Assembly: GCF_020184175.1 (NCBI RefSeq)
Contig: NC_065530.1
Coordinates: 15,663,260 to 15,727,259, forward strand
DNA length: 64,000 nt
From: Aphis gossypii
Taxonomy: Eukaryota > Arthropoda > Insecta > Hemiptera > Aphididae
Direction of reading: 5' to 3'
Below are positions 1-12,169 of the stretch, piece after piece (the first letter of the stretch is position 1; every line of letters begins with the position of its first letter). Under the pieces are notes generated by a model. It did no database searches, was not told the origin of the DNA, and saw only the letters and a list, made by a program, of their open reading frames with translations. The position numbers and the translations under genes are program-made.

Positions 1-2398
1 AAGTTTTTAAATTACCTTACGCATTTACGGAAAAACATAAAACAAAACAAAAACATAAACATAAATCCGTCATATTAACATAAAGTAATAAATTAGTTAA
101 AAAATAACTTTACGATGAGAATACAGTAGTGTTGATTAGAAAATCTTAGTATATGCTAAGAGTGATAAATATATTATATTATACTTTTAAAAAGGTAGTG
201 CTATTACTTGATTGAGGTAACTGTTTATCTTCTCACATTTTTCATATTATTATTCTTGTAGGACATAAGTATTCTTATTATACCTTACGTACGGCATAGA
301 TTCTATATTTTCAAATAAAAATTATAAATAATAAAAATATTTCACAAATAAAAAAACTTATCAAATATTTATATTGACGCAATGGCGCCTAAAAAATATT
401 TACCTAAGTACCTGATTTCCGATTAACTATCAAATTATGCACTAAAACATTAAACTTAGGGTATAAAACAATAATATCTTCTAAAAATCTAAATTATGCA
501 AATAGGTATAAAGTATAAACACAAAATATAATTTCGGTCGTATCATTAAAAACGTTATAAATAGTATTTTATATTTACTTACCTATCATAAAATAAGATT
601 AATCTGAAAAATATGCAAATGTATGAATAATAGATTTAATAAAATCTTTATCTGCCACTAACATAGTTCTGTCTATATAAATATAATTCTGCAATTATTA
701 TAAGTTATCACACATAATAACTTTGCACTATAATATTATAATAAATCTTCAAGACATATGTTTTGTAATAATAAAAAAGATGTTTCTTAAAACAAAACCA
801 CTCATTATCAACTGTCTTTTTATTATTATTGTTTTTTATTTAATTTAAAGTTATTATAAAACAATGTGGTGTTATAGTCATACTTATTTAAGTTTTTACT
901 TTTAAGAATGACTACTTATATTCATAATATTCCAAGTCAAAAATTGTTATGTTAATTTCAATAGATAAAAATCAAATTTTGAAAGAGCTTTTAATTAATT
1001 ATAAGTATTTATAGTTTTTTTAAAACTAGTTTATGTGTTTTAAGGATTTCCCACAGTATGTTGTCCACTTCTCCATTCATTATAACTTTATAAACTACGT
1101 TAAATAACCATCCTAATACAGTATTTTATTTTCAGTTGCCAAAAAAGTCATAAATACTTGATTTGTTTTCCAATTATTATTTTATTTTATCGAATTAGTT
1201 AGTTTAAAAACATTGAAAAATTATGAATTTATTTCCCTCGCACTTTTCATTTTTCTATAGTGTACAATATTATAGAAATCGTAAAGTCCAGCAAAAAATG
1301 TGAACACTTTTGAGTATCACGGATATTCGCAAGTAGGCAATGTAATAACTAATAACTATAGTATAGTTACTATAAATTATACACTCAATGACTACTTGAA
1401 TGATAATAGGCTTTTATAAAAAAAACTAATTCAGTAATAATGAATTTTACTACTCAATTTTACTACAAAAGTTAGGTTATTCGTATATCATATGTAACTT
1501 ACTCCCTTGATATTTAATAATAACAGTTAAAACTAAAATAAAATCCATTTTTGAAATTATCAAGGAATTAAGACAAAATAAAAGTAATAAAAGTATCCTT
1601 TTATATTACACATTAAGTAGTAGTTACACATTTATAAATAGTTTTTTTTTTTTGTTTTGAAAAATCTAATGTTGCAAGGAGTAATAAACAAATTATGAAA
1701 TAAAAAAGAAATAACAATATACTATATATATTAGAAAAAGAGGTTATCCAGTGATAAAGCCCAATGTAAATTTATTTATTTTGTAATTAAAAAAAAAAAA
1801 AAAAAATGATAAATTATACCTAGTAGTTACTTAACAGTAAGCTAATCATTCAATAAAAATCGACACCATTTTCTCTGAAGACAGAATGTGGAATATTAAG
1901 GTTATTTCAAAGCTAGTTGGGAAAGATACAAATTCAGTAGGTAATTAAAGGGTATATTACGCCATGACAGAAAATGAAATGGAATACCTATGTAACTTGC
2001 CCCACACTTTTAACCTAAATTGATGAAATTTATAGCTAATAAATTTACTAATATCACATCAGTTATACGATAACACATGCCTTATCAAGACTAATATAAT
2101 CTAGTAAAAAAATATATCAAACAATATTGAATATAAATATACATGAATATACATAAAGTATAAATACTTATATATATTTATTTATAATTATAATATGACC
2201 ATTTGTTATTATTTTTTTTTTTTTTAATTTACCTTTTTAGTACTCTTTACAATCTTTGAAGGTACAAGAAGGAACAGATTACATAATGCTCTTTTATTTA
2301 GTTTTAACATTTTATGTAGCATAAGCTATAACCTTAAAAAGTGGCGTAAATTATCAAAATCAATTTTTAGATGTGACGCAAATTAGATAATTTTTTTT
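1..2398. other. AT-rich DNA, no gene seen
   Basis: Short frames only, with A and T runs (for example 1790-1806). Nothing recognisable on either strand. Confidence 0.6.
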
Positions 2399-2779
2399 TT
2401 AAGGGAGGGAGGGGGGTTGTTTTTGGTGCAAATAACATACGAAAATTTTATTAACACCAAGGTATTTTATTTCTGTGAATAATATTCCTTGAAAATGGAG
2501 AGGAAAAATATGGATATTTGTTAGCGTTAATGATACATAAATTGATTTATCTAAGTTACCTACTCTTAATTTTCCGATTGGATAACTGCTTATCAATAAA
2601 TATAGGTGTGTTTGTAAAAAATTTACTGTTTCTACAGAATCATTTCTAGGTAGAAATATTATGGTGTCATCTGCATAGGTAGCCATTATAGTTTTTAATA
2701 TTTTATAAATGTTAGCTGTATAAACATTGAATAAATCGAGAGAAAGGTCGCTTCCTTGGGGAACTTCAGCTTTTATTTG
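2399..2779 (-). mobile_element. Jockey-like non-LTR retrotransposon fragment, reverse transcriptase core
   Basis: A 126-codon minus-strand frame carries reverse transcriptase motifs in order. First is AEVPQGSDLSLDLFNVYTA (usual form AGVPQGSVLSPLLFNIYTA). Next is the catalytic TYADDT box with its two Asp. Then comes the thumb-side segment TEIKYLGV (usual VKYLGV). Upstream there is a stop, and no endonuclease domain, 3' tail or target-site duplication was found, so this is a 5'- and 3'-truncated, dead piece. The AEV and SLD changes from consensus also point to decay. Confidence 0.85.
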
Positions 2780-4160
2780 TTAGTATAACGATACTAAATT
2801 CTCATATCAGGTTATGAAAGTACGGTCAGGTTAGGTTTGAACGAATCATTAAATATGTTTATTAATATAAACGTATAAAAATAAATATTAAACAATATAC
2901 CTAGTGCTGGTAAGAACAATTTAAACTTAAAAAGTAGATGTCATACTCTATAAAATACCTAGAATACTAAAATTAGTATTGTGTAGTAGTATTGTTTTTT
3001 TTCAAATATAGATGATATTGGATCAGTTAGTCTGTGAATTTTATGTATAGTCAAATAATTAGTTCCAAAGCAGAAATAGTTTTAAGTATTTAATAATAAT
3101 ATAGTACATTAGTACGTATATTATTAAATAATAGTAAAAAAGAAAAAATAGTATAAAAAAGAAACTAATGAGTCGTATCAAATTCAACTTTTATATTATT
3201 AAAGTTTAAGAAAATTATCCTGCATCGGAATATAAAATTAAAAATATGCAAATAATTAAACAATTGTAAACAGCGTTCACATAAATGAATACTCCACGCT
3301 ATAAGTTTTATACATAGTAGGCAATAATTTAGGTACCTCCTATTATGATTTATAATGAATGACAAAATATTATAAAATACTTACGAGTTAATTTTCACTA
3401 TCGATTTGAGTAAACCAACTAGCTATTATAATTACTTCATATCAAAACAATATATGTTACTCTTTCAATCGATAAAACGATTTTTATTGCGATAATACTA
3501 GTTATGTTCCTAATTTTTATATTTAATATATAATATGTATATTATATGTAATGTAAATTGTAAACAATATTTTGACAAAGTCTTCAATAGATCAATAGTT
3601 TTCATTATATTAATTCATATATTTTCAAATTTGCTCTAAAAGATTTAAGTTCTAAGATTCTGAACTCGTGAGTTTTCGCTCAGGGACAAAACCTATTATA
3701 ATTACGCCCACTAGCTTGACTTATTAATACAATTTTATTTTAAATTTAATATTATGCATTATGTATAAAATAATATCCGAGTGTAAAAATGAAATTGGAA
3801 ACTGGAAATTATTACATATTTAATATTTAATACAACACACGACAATAAATCTACATCGAGTTGTACAGTGTTTATTTGGAACGAGGAAGAAATAAAATAA
3901 CTGGTAGTTGATTGTCGATATACCTACTGTATTATTGCTGTTTCAAATATTATTATGACGGTTTATTATTTAAAGGTTTTCAGTATTCGTCTGTTTACTT
4001 TTCATAGTACAGCCAAATACGTATAGAGTAGAACAGACGACGTATTGTATAAATAATTTCTTCTGGTTTTTTTCCTTTTTTTTTGGGTCATATCGATTTT
4101 GTTGAAATTATTATTCTTAAAGTTATTACGTATTACATATTAATGTTACAAAATTTTTGC
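2780..4160. other. AT-rich DNA between LINE fragment and GPCR remnant
   Basis: No recognisable coding sequence. The minus-strand 66-codon frame at 3165-3365 has no motifs. Confidence 0.6.
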
Positions 4161-4162
4161 AG

Positions 4163-4456
4163 ATTCCCATTGACTCACTATTCGTGTAGCGGTAGCGAGA
4201 ACCACGCGACGGTGGACACGCGATCACATCAGAACGAACAAACACGGATGATGAAGGCCACGGACGATATTAATAACACCACGTCGCTTCTACTATTGGT
4301 CGAATGTCTTATACATACAAAGTGAATATATTGTTTATCCTTATTCGTAACATATTAAACCAACAGCTATATAACTACCAACACGTTCTGATCATAGCCG
4401 TCATGGGTTTTATAAATTCCTCGAAATTTGAAGGATATACTAACCTTATTTTCTGA
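4163..4456 (+). pseudogene. GPCR-like remnant (ICL3-TM6-TM7), probably dead
   Basis: A good acceptor (AATTTTTGCAG, AG at 4161-4162) is followed by a frame with coding-like base use. The end of that frame reads HQNEQTRMMKATDDI, then NNTTSLLLLVECLIH, and stops at 4323-4325. Shifted by one base from 4322, a second open frame continues NILFILIRNILNQQLYNYQ, then HVLIIAVMGFINSSKF and a stop at 4454-4456. The order basic loop, TT-x-hydrophobic stretch, hydrophobic stretch ending in INSS resembles TM6-TM7 of rhodopsin-type peptide receptors of the myosuppressin/FMRFamide group (RTT-MLL..., LINSSINF). Either a frameshifted pseudogene, or an exon ending at the GTGAAT at 4322 with chance similarity after it. 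No TM1-TM5 was found upstream and no usual FILYC after INSS. Family assignment is tentative. Confidence 0.35.
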
Positions 4457-5204
4457 ACTCCTAAAGGTTGCTTTGGGGAGGAATTTAGTTTTGGTTCAGG
4501 AAAACCAAATATTTTTTTTTATTTAAATAATTCACATTAGTTACAAATTATATTACTATGGATATTTGTAGAAATATGTCATAATGCCATTATATGTACG
4601 ATTTCTTACAAATATATTTAAAAAAATAAATGAATTTTAAAATAAAATACTTATAAATATAGTTATTACGATAATTAGTTTTATAATTTTCAAATCGAGA
4701 TTTTTTACTATCTTAATATTTATTGGACACATTTTTTATGAAAACATATAAAGACGAATAATCAAATCTTAATGAAATTGAATTAACGTTAGATTTTAAG
4801 AGGACGCCACACCTATATAATATGTTATCTACGTCTTATATACATACAACATAGAAAATTTTAGTTCAACAGAAATTATTTCGGGTTATTACCTTTAGAA
4901 TAAAATAAATAAATTTACCTATCCTTGAATGTATGTAAGACAGAGATATTACATACAGAAGTTACGTTCTCTTAAGAATTTGTTGAACCTGTCACTAATT
5001 GTTTGTGTTTACATAAAAAGTAAATCCATAATAAGTGGAAAATTATAAAATTAATCATTATAATTATGTTTGTATTATATATTTCAACTGGAGTAAAATG
5101 GAAATCAATAAAATGATAAATGAATTTTAACCCGGGCGATGTAGGTAATACAGCTAACTTATAATAAATATTTCATGATTCGATGACTATGATAGATGAT
5201 ATTA

Positions 5205-5380
5205 ATTGTCAAGAGGAGAGGAAATCTACTGATCACATCCCACCCCCGCAAACATGAAAACCACCACTGACTGATGACGATTAGTAATATTATTTTGTTT
5301 CTCTTCACCAGGTGGGAAGGAGCTTCGGTGCAGTGGACGGGCGTTACAAATGCGGTGAATTAATACAGCATATAATATAG
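5205..5380. other. GC-richer patch, possible exon of unknown kind
   Basis: Stands out from the AT-rich surroundings. On the plus strand TTTTGTTTCTCTTCACCAG (AG at 5310-5311) is a strong acceptor, followed by a frame VGRSFGAVDGRYKCGELIQ that stops about 66 bp later. On the minus strand an open frame of nearly 50 codons crosses the same patch (RICNARPLHRSSFPPGEEK). Neither is recognisable. It lies about 1 kb downstream of the Dh44 stop, so it could also be 3' UTR or a third exon of that gene. Confidence 0.25.
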
Positions 5381-6329
5381 TTATGTTATTATTTAGTAGC
5401 AGTATACAGTTGCTTATTATCCAACAACAATTATTAAAATCGGTTGTTGTGCGTGGTTACTAAAACACCAACAATTTATCAGCAAATATACCATAGTATA
5501 TGGCGTATAACATATTAATTATTAATAAAATATTATTTATATTCAATATATATATAAAAAAAAAATGAATACGATGCATCCTGTATAGTATAATAATATA
5601 TTTTTATTAAAAAATAACAGGTATTAAATCACTTTACGATGCTCTAATTAATTTTTTAATTATTTAAAAATTAAAAATAATAATAATAAAAAATAAAAAA
5701 TACAAAGAAACTAAATTTAAATATAGAATACTGAAAGTTGATTTTTGGGAACAAGTATGTATAATAATATTATGGTGAATAATGCCCGTGGATTGAGTTT
5801 TTTGAAATGTATAATATATACGACATAATATATTTATACTAGATATATTTTTTATATACTGGAAATACATGTTATAATATATAAATTGAAAATAAAATAA
5901 CAATGATTTGGCTGTCTACGATATTAGGTAAAGTAAACAAATAAAATAATTATATTGCATTTTAAATAAAATATTCATAAATAATAACGCTGTTAAATCA
6001 TCGAATTCCAAATAGTTTCCTTTAAAACCTGTAAAAAAATGTAATTATTAAGTAAGACAATTCCTAAATTCGTAGGTATAAAATAAAATGTGTATTATGT
6101 TTATTATATTCAAATAAAACCCTAATAAAATGCAGGAAAACAATATAGACTCTTGAATTTAGAAATCCACATTTATACAGATATTTTTAAAATTCTATAA
6201 GCCACAGTCATGTTTAAAAATGTATTTAAATAAATTAAATAAACAATGAAAAACTTAGTAGCATACTCCAATAAGTCTGTTTCAAAAAAAAAAAAATAAT
6301 AATAATAATAACAATAACTTGATGTGTTA

Positions 6330-6590
6330 TTATATACGTAATATGTTATACCTCCGTGGTACTTCGAGAAAAGGAAACAATGACCGCTTTCCAAGGTTCT
6401 TCAGTATCTGGTGATTTTGTGATAGCACTTTTTGGTTCTCATCTACGTGTCGCCGTGCCACCTCATACATTAATTTTTGTCGGAGCACATCTAGAGAGTT
6501 GACGATGGACAAACTAGGACGACTTCTCGGTGACTCGCCTTGCATTGCACCGTTCTTCTTTTCGATCGAAGCCATATCAAAAAAGTTTTT
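6330..6590 (-). CDS. Dh44: Dh44 precursor, exon with the CRF-like hormone (3' coding exon)
   Basis: Encodes the hormone part of a corticotropin-releasing-factor-like diuretic hormone, a secreted neuropeptide that in insects acts through a class B GPCR and cAMP to drive fluid secretion and also affects feeding and rhythms. Seen: a T-rich tract and AG at 6591-6592, then an open frame to a TAA at 6330-6332. In the 130-residue joined precursor, residues 67-110 start SRPSLSIVNSLDVLRQKL and end HQILKNL, followed by Gly111-Lys112-Arg113, the amidation and dibasic cleavage site. PSLSIVN-x-LDVLRQ is the insect DH44 hallmark, and 44 residues is the Drosophila length. The N-terminal cut would be after Arg66 (Ser-Pro-Arg), a single basic residue; Lys55-Lys56 lies further upstream. 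The phase-0 start matches the upstream exon. The last 17 residues are less certain: a possible donor (AG/GTATAA) near 6348 could splice to an unseen third exon. Candidate poly(A) signal AATAAA (minus) at 6100-6105. Confidence 0.93.
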   Translation of the reverse strand, partial: KNFFDMASIEKKNGAMQGESPRSRPSLSIVNSLDVLRQKLMYEVARRHVDENQKVLSQNHQILKNLGKRSLFPFLEVPRRYNILRI

Positions 6591-9500
6591 CTATTAAAAA
6601 AAAAACGAAAAAAAATATAAAGTATTATATTATTTAATTTATAATCACTAAATATAGTATGCATTACAAATTTTAATATTATATTTAACGATTTTGTTCA
6701 TCAAAGCATTATATAATATATTGAATGTGTCCGTCATTTAACGAAATATAGAAAAAATAAAATAAACACAGATGTGCGTCAATTGAAATCTTTTTTTTTT
6801 TGTTAATTTGCTTGGGTTGAGGATTTACTACGTTTATTGTTTTTATCAAAATTTCCTGCAGGTAAGATTAAGTTATCCTGACCGCAAAATGTCTGAAAAA
6901 AATAACTTTCTTCTACGAACTAAAACCTTTGAATCGAAAACAAATCGAAAATATTAACGGAATAACAAATTTTGAAAAAAAGGATAATCAAAATATTGTA
7001 CGAATGCTATTGACTACTGAATAATCATTTTATGCTACATTATGTTATAAATTAAATACGCTAAACTTATACAACTGTTTAACTCTAATTGGTTTGGGTA
7101 TGATTACCCAATAATTTAAATTATAAAATAGTATTTGAAAACATCATATAATAATCTTTGGGTGTTCATTTAAAAATTTAATAAACTATGTTTTTTATTT
7201 AAACAATCTATTTTTACTTTTGACCTATGGATATAACTTTATAAATTTGTAACATAAATTATCATAATATTAATATACTATCATTATGTAAGAAAATATA
7301 ATAGAAATACGGTTCACATTCAAATATTCAATGTTCATTAATTTTATCAACACATTCAAATTATTGCCTTATGATTTATAAAAGAACTTAGTATAGGTAC
7401 CATAAAACACATTAAATATTATTTAACAACAAAAAATAGCACTTTCAGACACCTAGCTATTATGTTGTATGTTATTACAATGAATTGTTACAGTATGTTG
7501 TTTTTTATTGTTTGAATCAGTTAATTTACATAATTAAATACAATTACAAAATTATAAATAATAAAGTGTATGTATATAAAAAAGAGCAATACTTAGATAA
7601 TTGGCCGAAAAAAAAACCAATACTTCATAATTTTGTTTCACATGAAATATTTCAAACTTCAAACACTATAATATAGGTATTTACAAGTCGAGTACTTTAG
7701 TTTTAACGGACGATATAGTTTTATAGATTATTATCCAGACTGATGTGCACAAATTACGCGTTTCCGTACACGTATAATACAGATAGGTTCTAGTTTAAAC
7801 ACGTCATTGAACACTGGCCAAATACATTTTAACCCCCCTGAGTGTTAAAGTGCTTTAACATTAATATTTTTAGTTTAGTTTTGCGCGAGCACTATATAAA
7901 ATATTACAACATCTAGCCCTGCTCGCTTGTAAATCATCAAAATTAGAGTTTCATTTTGGACTATGTATATTAATACAGATATAAATATTATAAAATAAAT
8001 ATAAAATTACAACATGGCGTAGCGTATAATATTTTATCTCGGCCGTTCATTATTTACGGTCTAAATAAGAGGGGCGTATCGTACGTACGTCATAGTGCAT
8101 CGAGTATTTCGAATCGAAGTGTCGTACTAAACAATAACAAAAAAAAAAGTGATGCACACCTACCTATATCTATATCGAATTCCAATAAACCAACAATTTG
8201 TCGTCCAATGGTTGTATATTATATATAGCAGCGCAGTATACGTAGTACGTACCCAAGTCAAAGAGATATTATCACCGTGTGTTTATACTGCCATTGTTCA
8301 ACACGTCGTTTAGAAAAAAAAGGTGTAGATACCTACATATTATGACGGCGCTTTAAAAATAGTGCTTTTTGGATGTCCCGTGTTAGTTTTTTGTTCCAAG
8401 ACTATATATAAGTGATATACGTAGATATATTAGGTACCTACTACGTTTATATCTGACGTTGTCTTTTATACTACATCTGTGCAATAAATGTACTATTTCT
8501 ACTTTATATTTTACACGGCTGCAAAGAAGTTTTCAAACCCATTCTTGTTTGAAGGTAATTATTATAGTTCTCGCGTTCCCAACATATATATTTATATTTA
8601 ATACGGTGGCGTACACTAGTTTTACAGTTGTCTCGGTCGAATTACCTTCGTAAACTATTGAGGACATTCGTCTTAATCTCGCGGTCTGCGCGCAGTTCCG
8701 GTATAGGTACAAAAGAAAAAGTCACTATTTTATATATCCCGAGAGCCAAACGCTACCGCTGTAGTGAAGTTTATTATAATGAGTGTAAAGCATATACACC
8801 GTTTATTATTCCAAGCAGATCTTTATTGGATATATTATTGTATGTACAATAATTGCCGTGACTTTTAGCACTAGCAATAATCGCATTCGGAGAGATAATT
8901 ATACGCTGGACAAAATACGTGTTTCTACAGGTTTTCTTTTAATTAACTTCCTTGGAAGTAAACGTCGGTTAAGACGCTAAAAAAGCAAATGATTCTTAAA
9001 ATTTTTCATTTTTTTAGTATTTTGGATTTTATCATAGATTTTTTTACAACAGTAAAATAAGACAAAATATTGGTAAACACTATACGCATATTAAATTCAT
9101 AAATTCATAGTACCTATAAAAAAAAACAATTCTTCATAAATATTCTTTTCACCGTTTTTATATAAATTTCACACAAAGGATAATTACCTATTATTAGTAT
9201 AATTTGTAGATTAATAAAAATCTATTTTCGTACACATTTATAACGGACTGTAATCCCAATCCGTTATCATGTCATCAAAACCAATCGTCGCGTGTCATTT
9301 GTCAATATAAACTTAAAAATAGAAAATTTATCTACTTTATCTTAAAAAAATGTTTTTCAAATACTATACAATGATTAAATTAGGTACTAAAGAATTTTAA
9401 AATATAAAATAAATAAAAAAATCATAGTAATGTACTCGTACATTGCATTTTTTTCTCATGCATATTAAAATAATAAAAAATTAATCCTTTCTGCCTTTTC

Positions 9501-11874
9501 ATGTTTATGAGAGACCTCTTTGAAAAGTTAGGATTCATAACTTCATAATTGCATTTCGGACTTACATAGAAAACACGTTTTATGTTAAGATTGATCAAAT
9601 AGATAGTAATTTTTGTATCAAACAATTAGTAAAATTATACAATATACAAATATTAATACGATTTTTTTTTAAACTCGATATTACCGTTTTTTTTTAATTC
9701 ATTCTTCTGTTATACACAATATCTATTAACAAAGAATAAATCGGACTATTATTGTTTATCACAAAGAATAAAAATTGCAATTAAATTACAATTTAGAAGT
9801 AGCTGCGTAGTTATACGACGATATATGCAAGACATGATCAATGACAAAAGTGCATTTGTACGTGTAGATCAACCATATTATGTTATCACAAACAGTTTAA
9901 ATGGAAGATATTGAATTCAACTGCTCGATCATAACAACGTTAATTAATTCAAGTGACCGTAGAAACCAATAGAATTAGTTGAATAAAGAGCCCTGGATAG
10001 TTTTAATTAAAAAAAGCATAGTACCTATATATTGTATAAGTCGATTTGTAGTTATCTGGGAATCTGACTTTACGATTTACACTGAGAGTGGGTTTTATTT
10101 AGAATGTACCTTTTACATAGAAATCGAAAATTTTCTTATTTTTATCAAATTACTGAAGAAAAAAATGTATTTTTATTCAAATCCAAATTAAATATGATCA
10201 TCTAGGTATTCAAAGAAAATATTATAGGTATAATGATTTATAGTAGAAAATGAACGTATAACTTAAGAATACTAGAGAACTATTTAATCTTAAGTTTTCA
10301 TTTGTAATTTAAAGTTCCGTAAATATATTATTTTATTTATTTTTAATCTGAAAATAACGCTGTACCTATTTTGAGTTATCCCTAAATACATAATTAAAAA
10401 ACCATACTATGATATTATATAATTTACAAGTCTCTATATAGATGTTTAATAAACTGCATTGTAATAAAGTCAATTTATTTTGTTTCTTTAATACTGCTGT
10501 AAAATGTATTTGTTTTTAAGAATTTTATAATTGGATGGACCCCAAAAATAAAAAGTGTTTTATATACATCAATTTAATTTACCAACAGGTTACGCGTTAA
10601 GTTACAATTTGTGTAAAACTATCTACACAAATTAATTATTTATTAAATTGCTGTGAGCCATAGAATGATATTAAAGAATATTTAAAAAAGTTAATTATAA
10701 ATGTAAATTTTACCTAGTGTGTATAATAGTAATAAATAAATAATGGGCACTAGGTACTTGCAAAATAAGTTTAACATTTATATAATAAATATATTGACTA
10801 AGTACCTTTTTTATTGAAAAAAAATATTTAAATAGACAATTTATGACCTACTAAACAATAGTATATGACACGTTATTCACGTATTATTATACTTTCAATA
10901 ATTTAATGTGCACTTGGTTGAATAATTAAATACTAAGTATGTATAGGTACCGTATATTCATATATATATTTCCTATATATATTCAACTATGTGAACATTT
11001 ATTTTTAATTTAATAATGATTTGACTGATATTATTTCAATATTCATTAGTAAACTTGGTAAACTTTTCAAGACACATTTCCATTGTTATAGAAATATATT
11101 AAATTTTATTAATTCCGATTAAATACAAAGTGCCAATATTTATAACAATTAAAGAAGAAAATCAAAATGAACTCAGATGTGTATTTCTAATGAACTCGAC
11201 CAGTTCTTGGATACATCTTTCGTTAGCACTTAGAGTCAAACTTTGCTCCTTTGGGATTTAAGTATAAATTTAAGTATAGGTATATCTTGTTTTTTCCATG
11301 TATCTAATATGACCAGGCTTAAAAACTTATATGTTGAACCACACCAGACTTAGTGACTGAAGCGAGTATACCCATTTCGAAGTGTTGTTTTTAAGTCAGA
11401 TAACTTTTCTCTTTGGTTTATTATTGGATGTACTGAAGAATAGATTCCATTCTTTGTACACACTACGCAATAAATAAAAAAAGCAAAAGCACTATAGATT
11501 TTTCTAAGAAAAACACAGTATTGGTAGATAATCCTTATCAATGTAGAAAGGTAAATCATTTTAAATCCAAATGGTGAAAATCAAGAAACTTAATGATGGA
11601 TTTACAAGGGTTATACTCGTATTTAAAAAATTGATCGTTACCTCAGTTGAAAACCAACTCGCTTAAGATATTAGAAAATAATATGTTATTCTATATTTTA
11701 TGACAAGTATTGGTACCCCATATGCGTTAATAAGTAAGTATGCCTAATGATATTACCTGGTACACTCATGTACCTATTTTAACCAATTTCTACTGCTATA
11801 GAGAATTTGTCAGAAATAATATTAAGAATAACTGCAGCCGTCATGCGAATAATAAAATACGAAAGTGGACTTAC
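6591..11874 (-). other. Dh44 intron (5.3 kb)
   Basis: Bounded by a GTAAGT donor (11869-11874) and a T-rich tract ending in AATAG (6591-6595). Most of it is plain AT-rich DNA. Two stretches, about 8030-8110 and 8620-8790, are richer in G+C and CpG than the rest and could hold an enhancer or an alternative 5' exon. No coding exon fitting the Dh44 frame was recognised in them. A 9240-9267 inverted repeat (8-bp arms, 12-nt loop) is also present. The open frames across the intron are short and have no recognisable motifs. Confidence 0.7.
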
Positions 11875-12006
11875 GTCGAGAAGCTCCAAATCCTGAATTC
11901 TAGGCTCGTAGTATCGGGTGTTTTGAACCATTGGTTCGTAGATAACGGCGCTGTCGCAGCACCACGTGACCACCACCAAAATCCAGGCGATAGTCAAAAT
12001 CCTCAT
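11875..12006 (-). CDS. Dh44: Dh44 precursor, signal-peptide exon (first coding exon)
   Basis: Residues 1-44 of the precursor. The start ATG at 12004-12006 opens a classic signal peptide: a hydrophobic run (ILTIAWILVVVTW) and a likely cleavage after Ser-Ala at residue 20. An acidic, tyrosine-rich propeptide follows (YYEPRIQDLELLD). The frame ends exactly at a consensus splice donor, GTAAGT at 11869-11874, in phase 0. That joins to the phase-0 start of the hormone exon at 6590 and gives one uninterrupted 130-residue prepropeptide of typical DH44 size. The assignment as Dh44 rests on this join, because the exon itself has no family-specific motif. No other exon with a matching acceptor and secretory content lies between the two. 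Reading on past the donor gives about 30 unrelated residues before a stop, so the unspliced frame is not the product. Confidence 0.85.
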
Positions 12007-12046
12007 TGTGTATTTACGATTTTTGGCTTATCACTGACGATGGCTT
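12007..12046 (-). other. Dh44 5' UTR start: splice acceptor or local promoter
   Basis: Immediately upstream of the Dh44 ATG (minus strand) lies TTTATTTGTTTTGCAG with its AG at 12047-12048, a strong 3' splice site. The ATG exon would then begin at 12046, with 40 nt of 5' UTR and a noncoding exon further upstream. The alternative is a local start: TCAGT, an arthropod initiator-like word, lies at 12033-12037. The TATAAAA word at 12095-12101 is about 60 bp upstream of it, too far for a standard TATA-Inr pair. I favour the acceptor. Confidence 0.5.
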
Positions 12047-12169
12047 CTGCAAAACAAATAAAGCAAAAAATTTGTCTTAGAGCGAAACTCATATTTTTAT
12101 AGATATTATAGAGCTACTACGATATCAATAAAGTTGCTCGCGAGCTGCTTTTAGTAAATTACAATTTTG

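Noticed and set aside
8459..8852. Two plus-strand frames in the Dh44 intron (64 and 74 codons)
   Set aside because: No motif and no fitting splice sites; the patch is better seen as a regulatory or unknown GC-richer stretch.
11740..12102. 120-codon plus-strand frame over the Dh44 signal-peptide exon
   Set aside because: It is the antisense shadow of the minus-strand exon; its chain has no motif, and the minus strand has signal peptide, donor and phase agreement.
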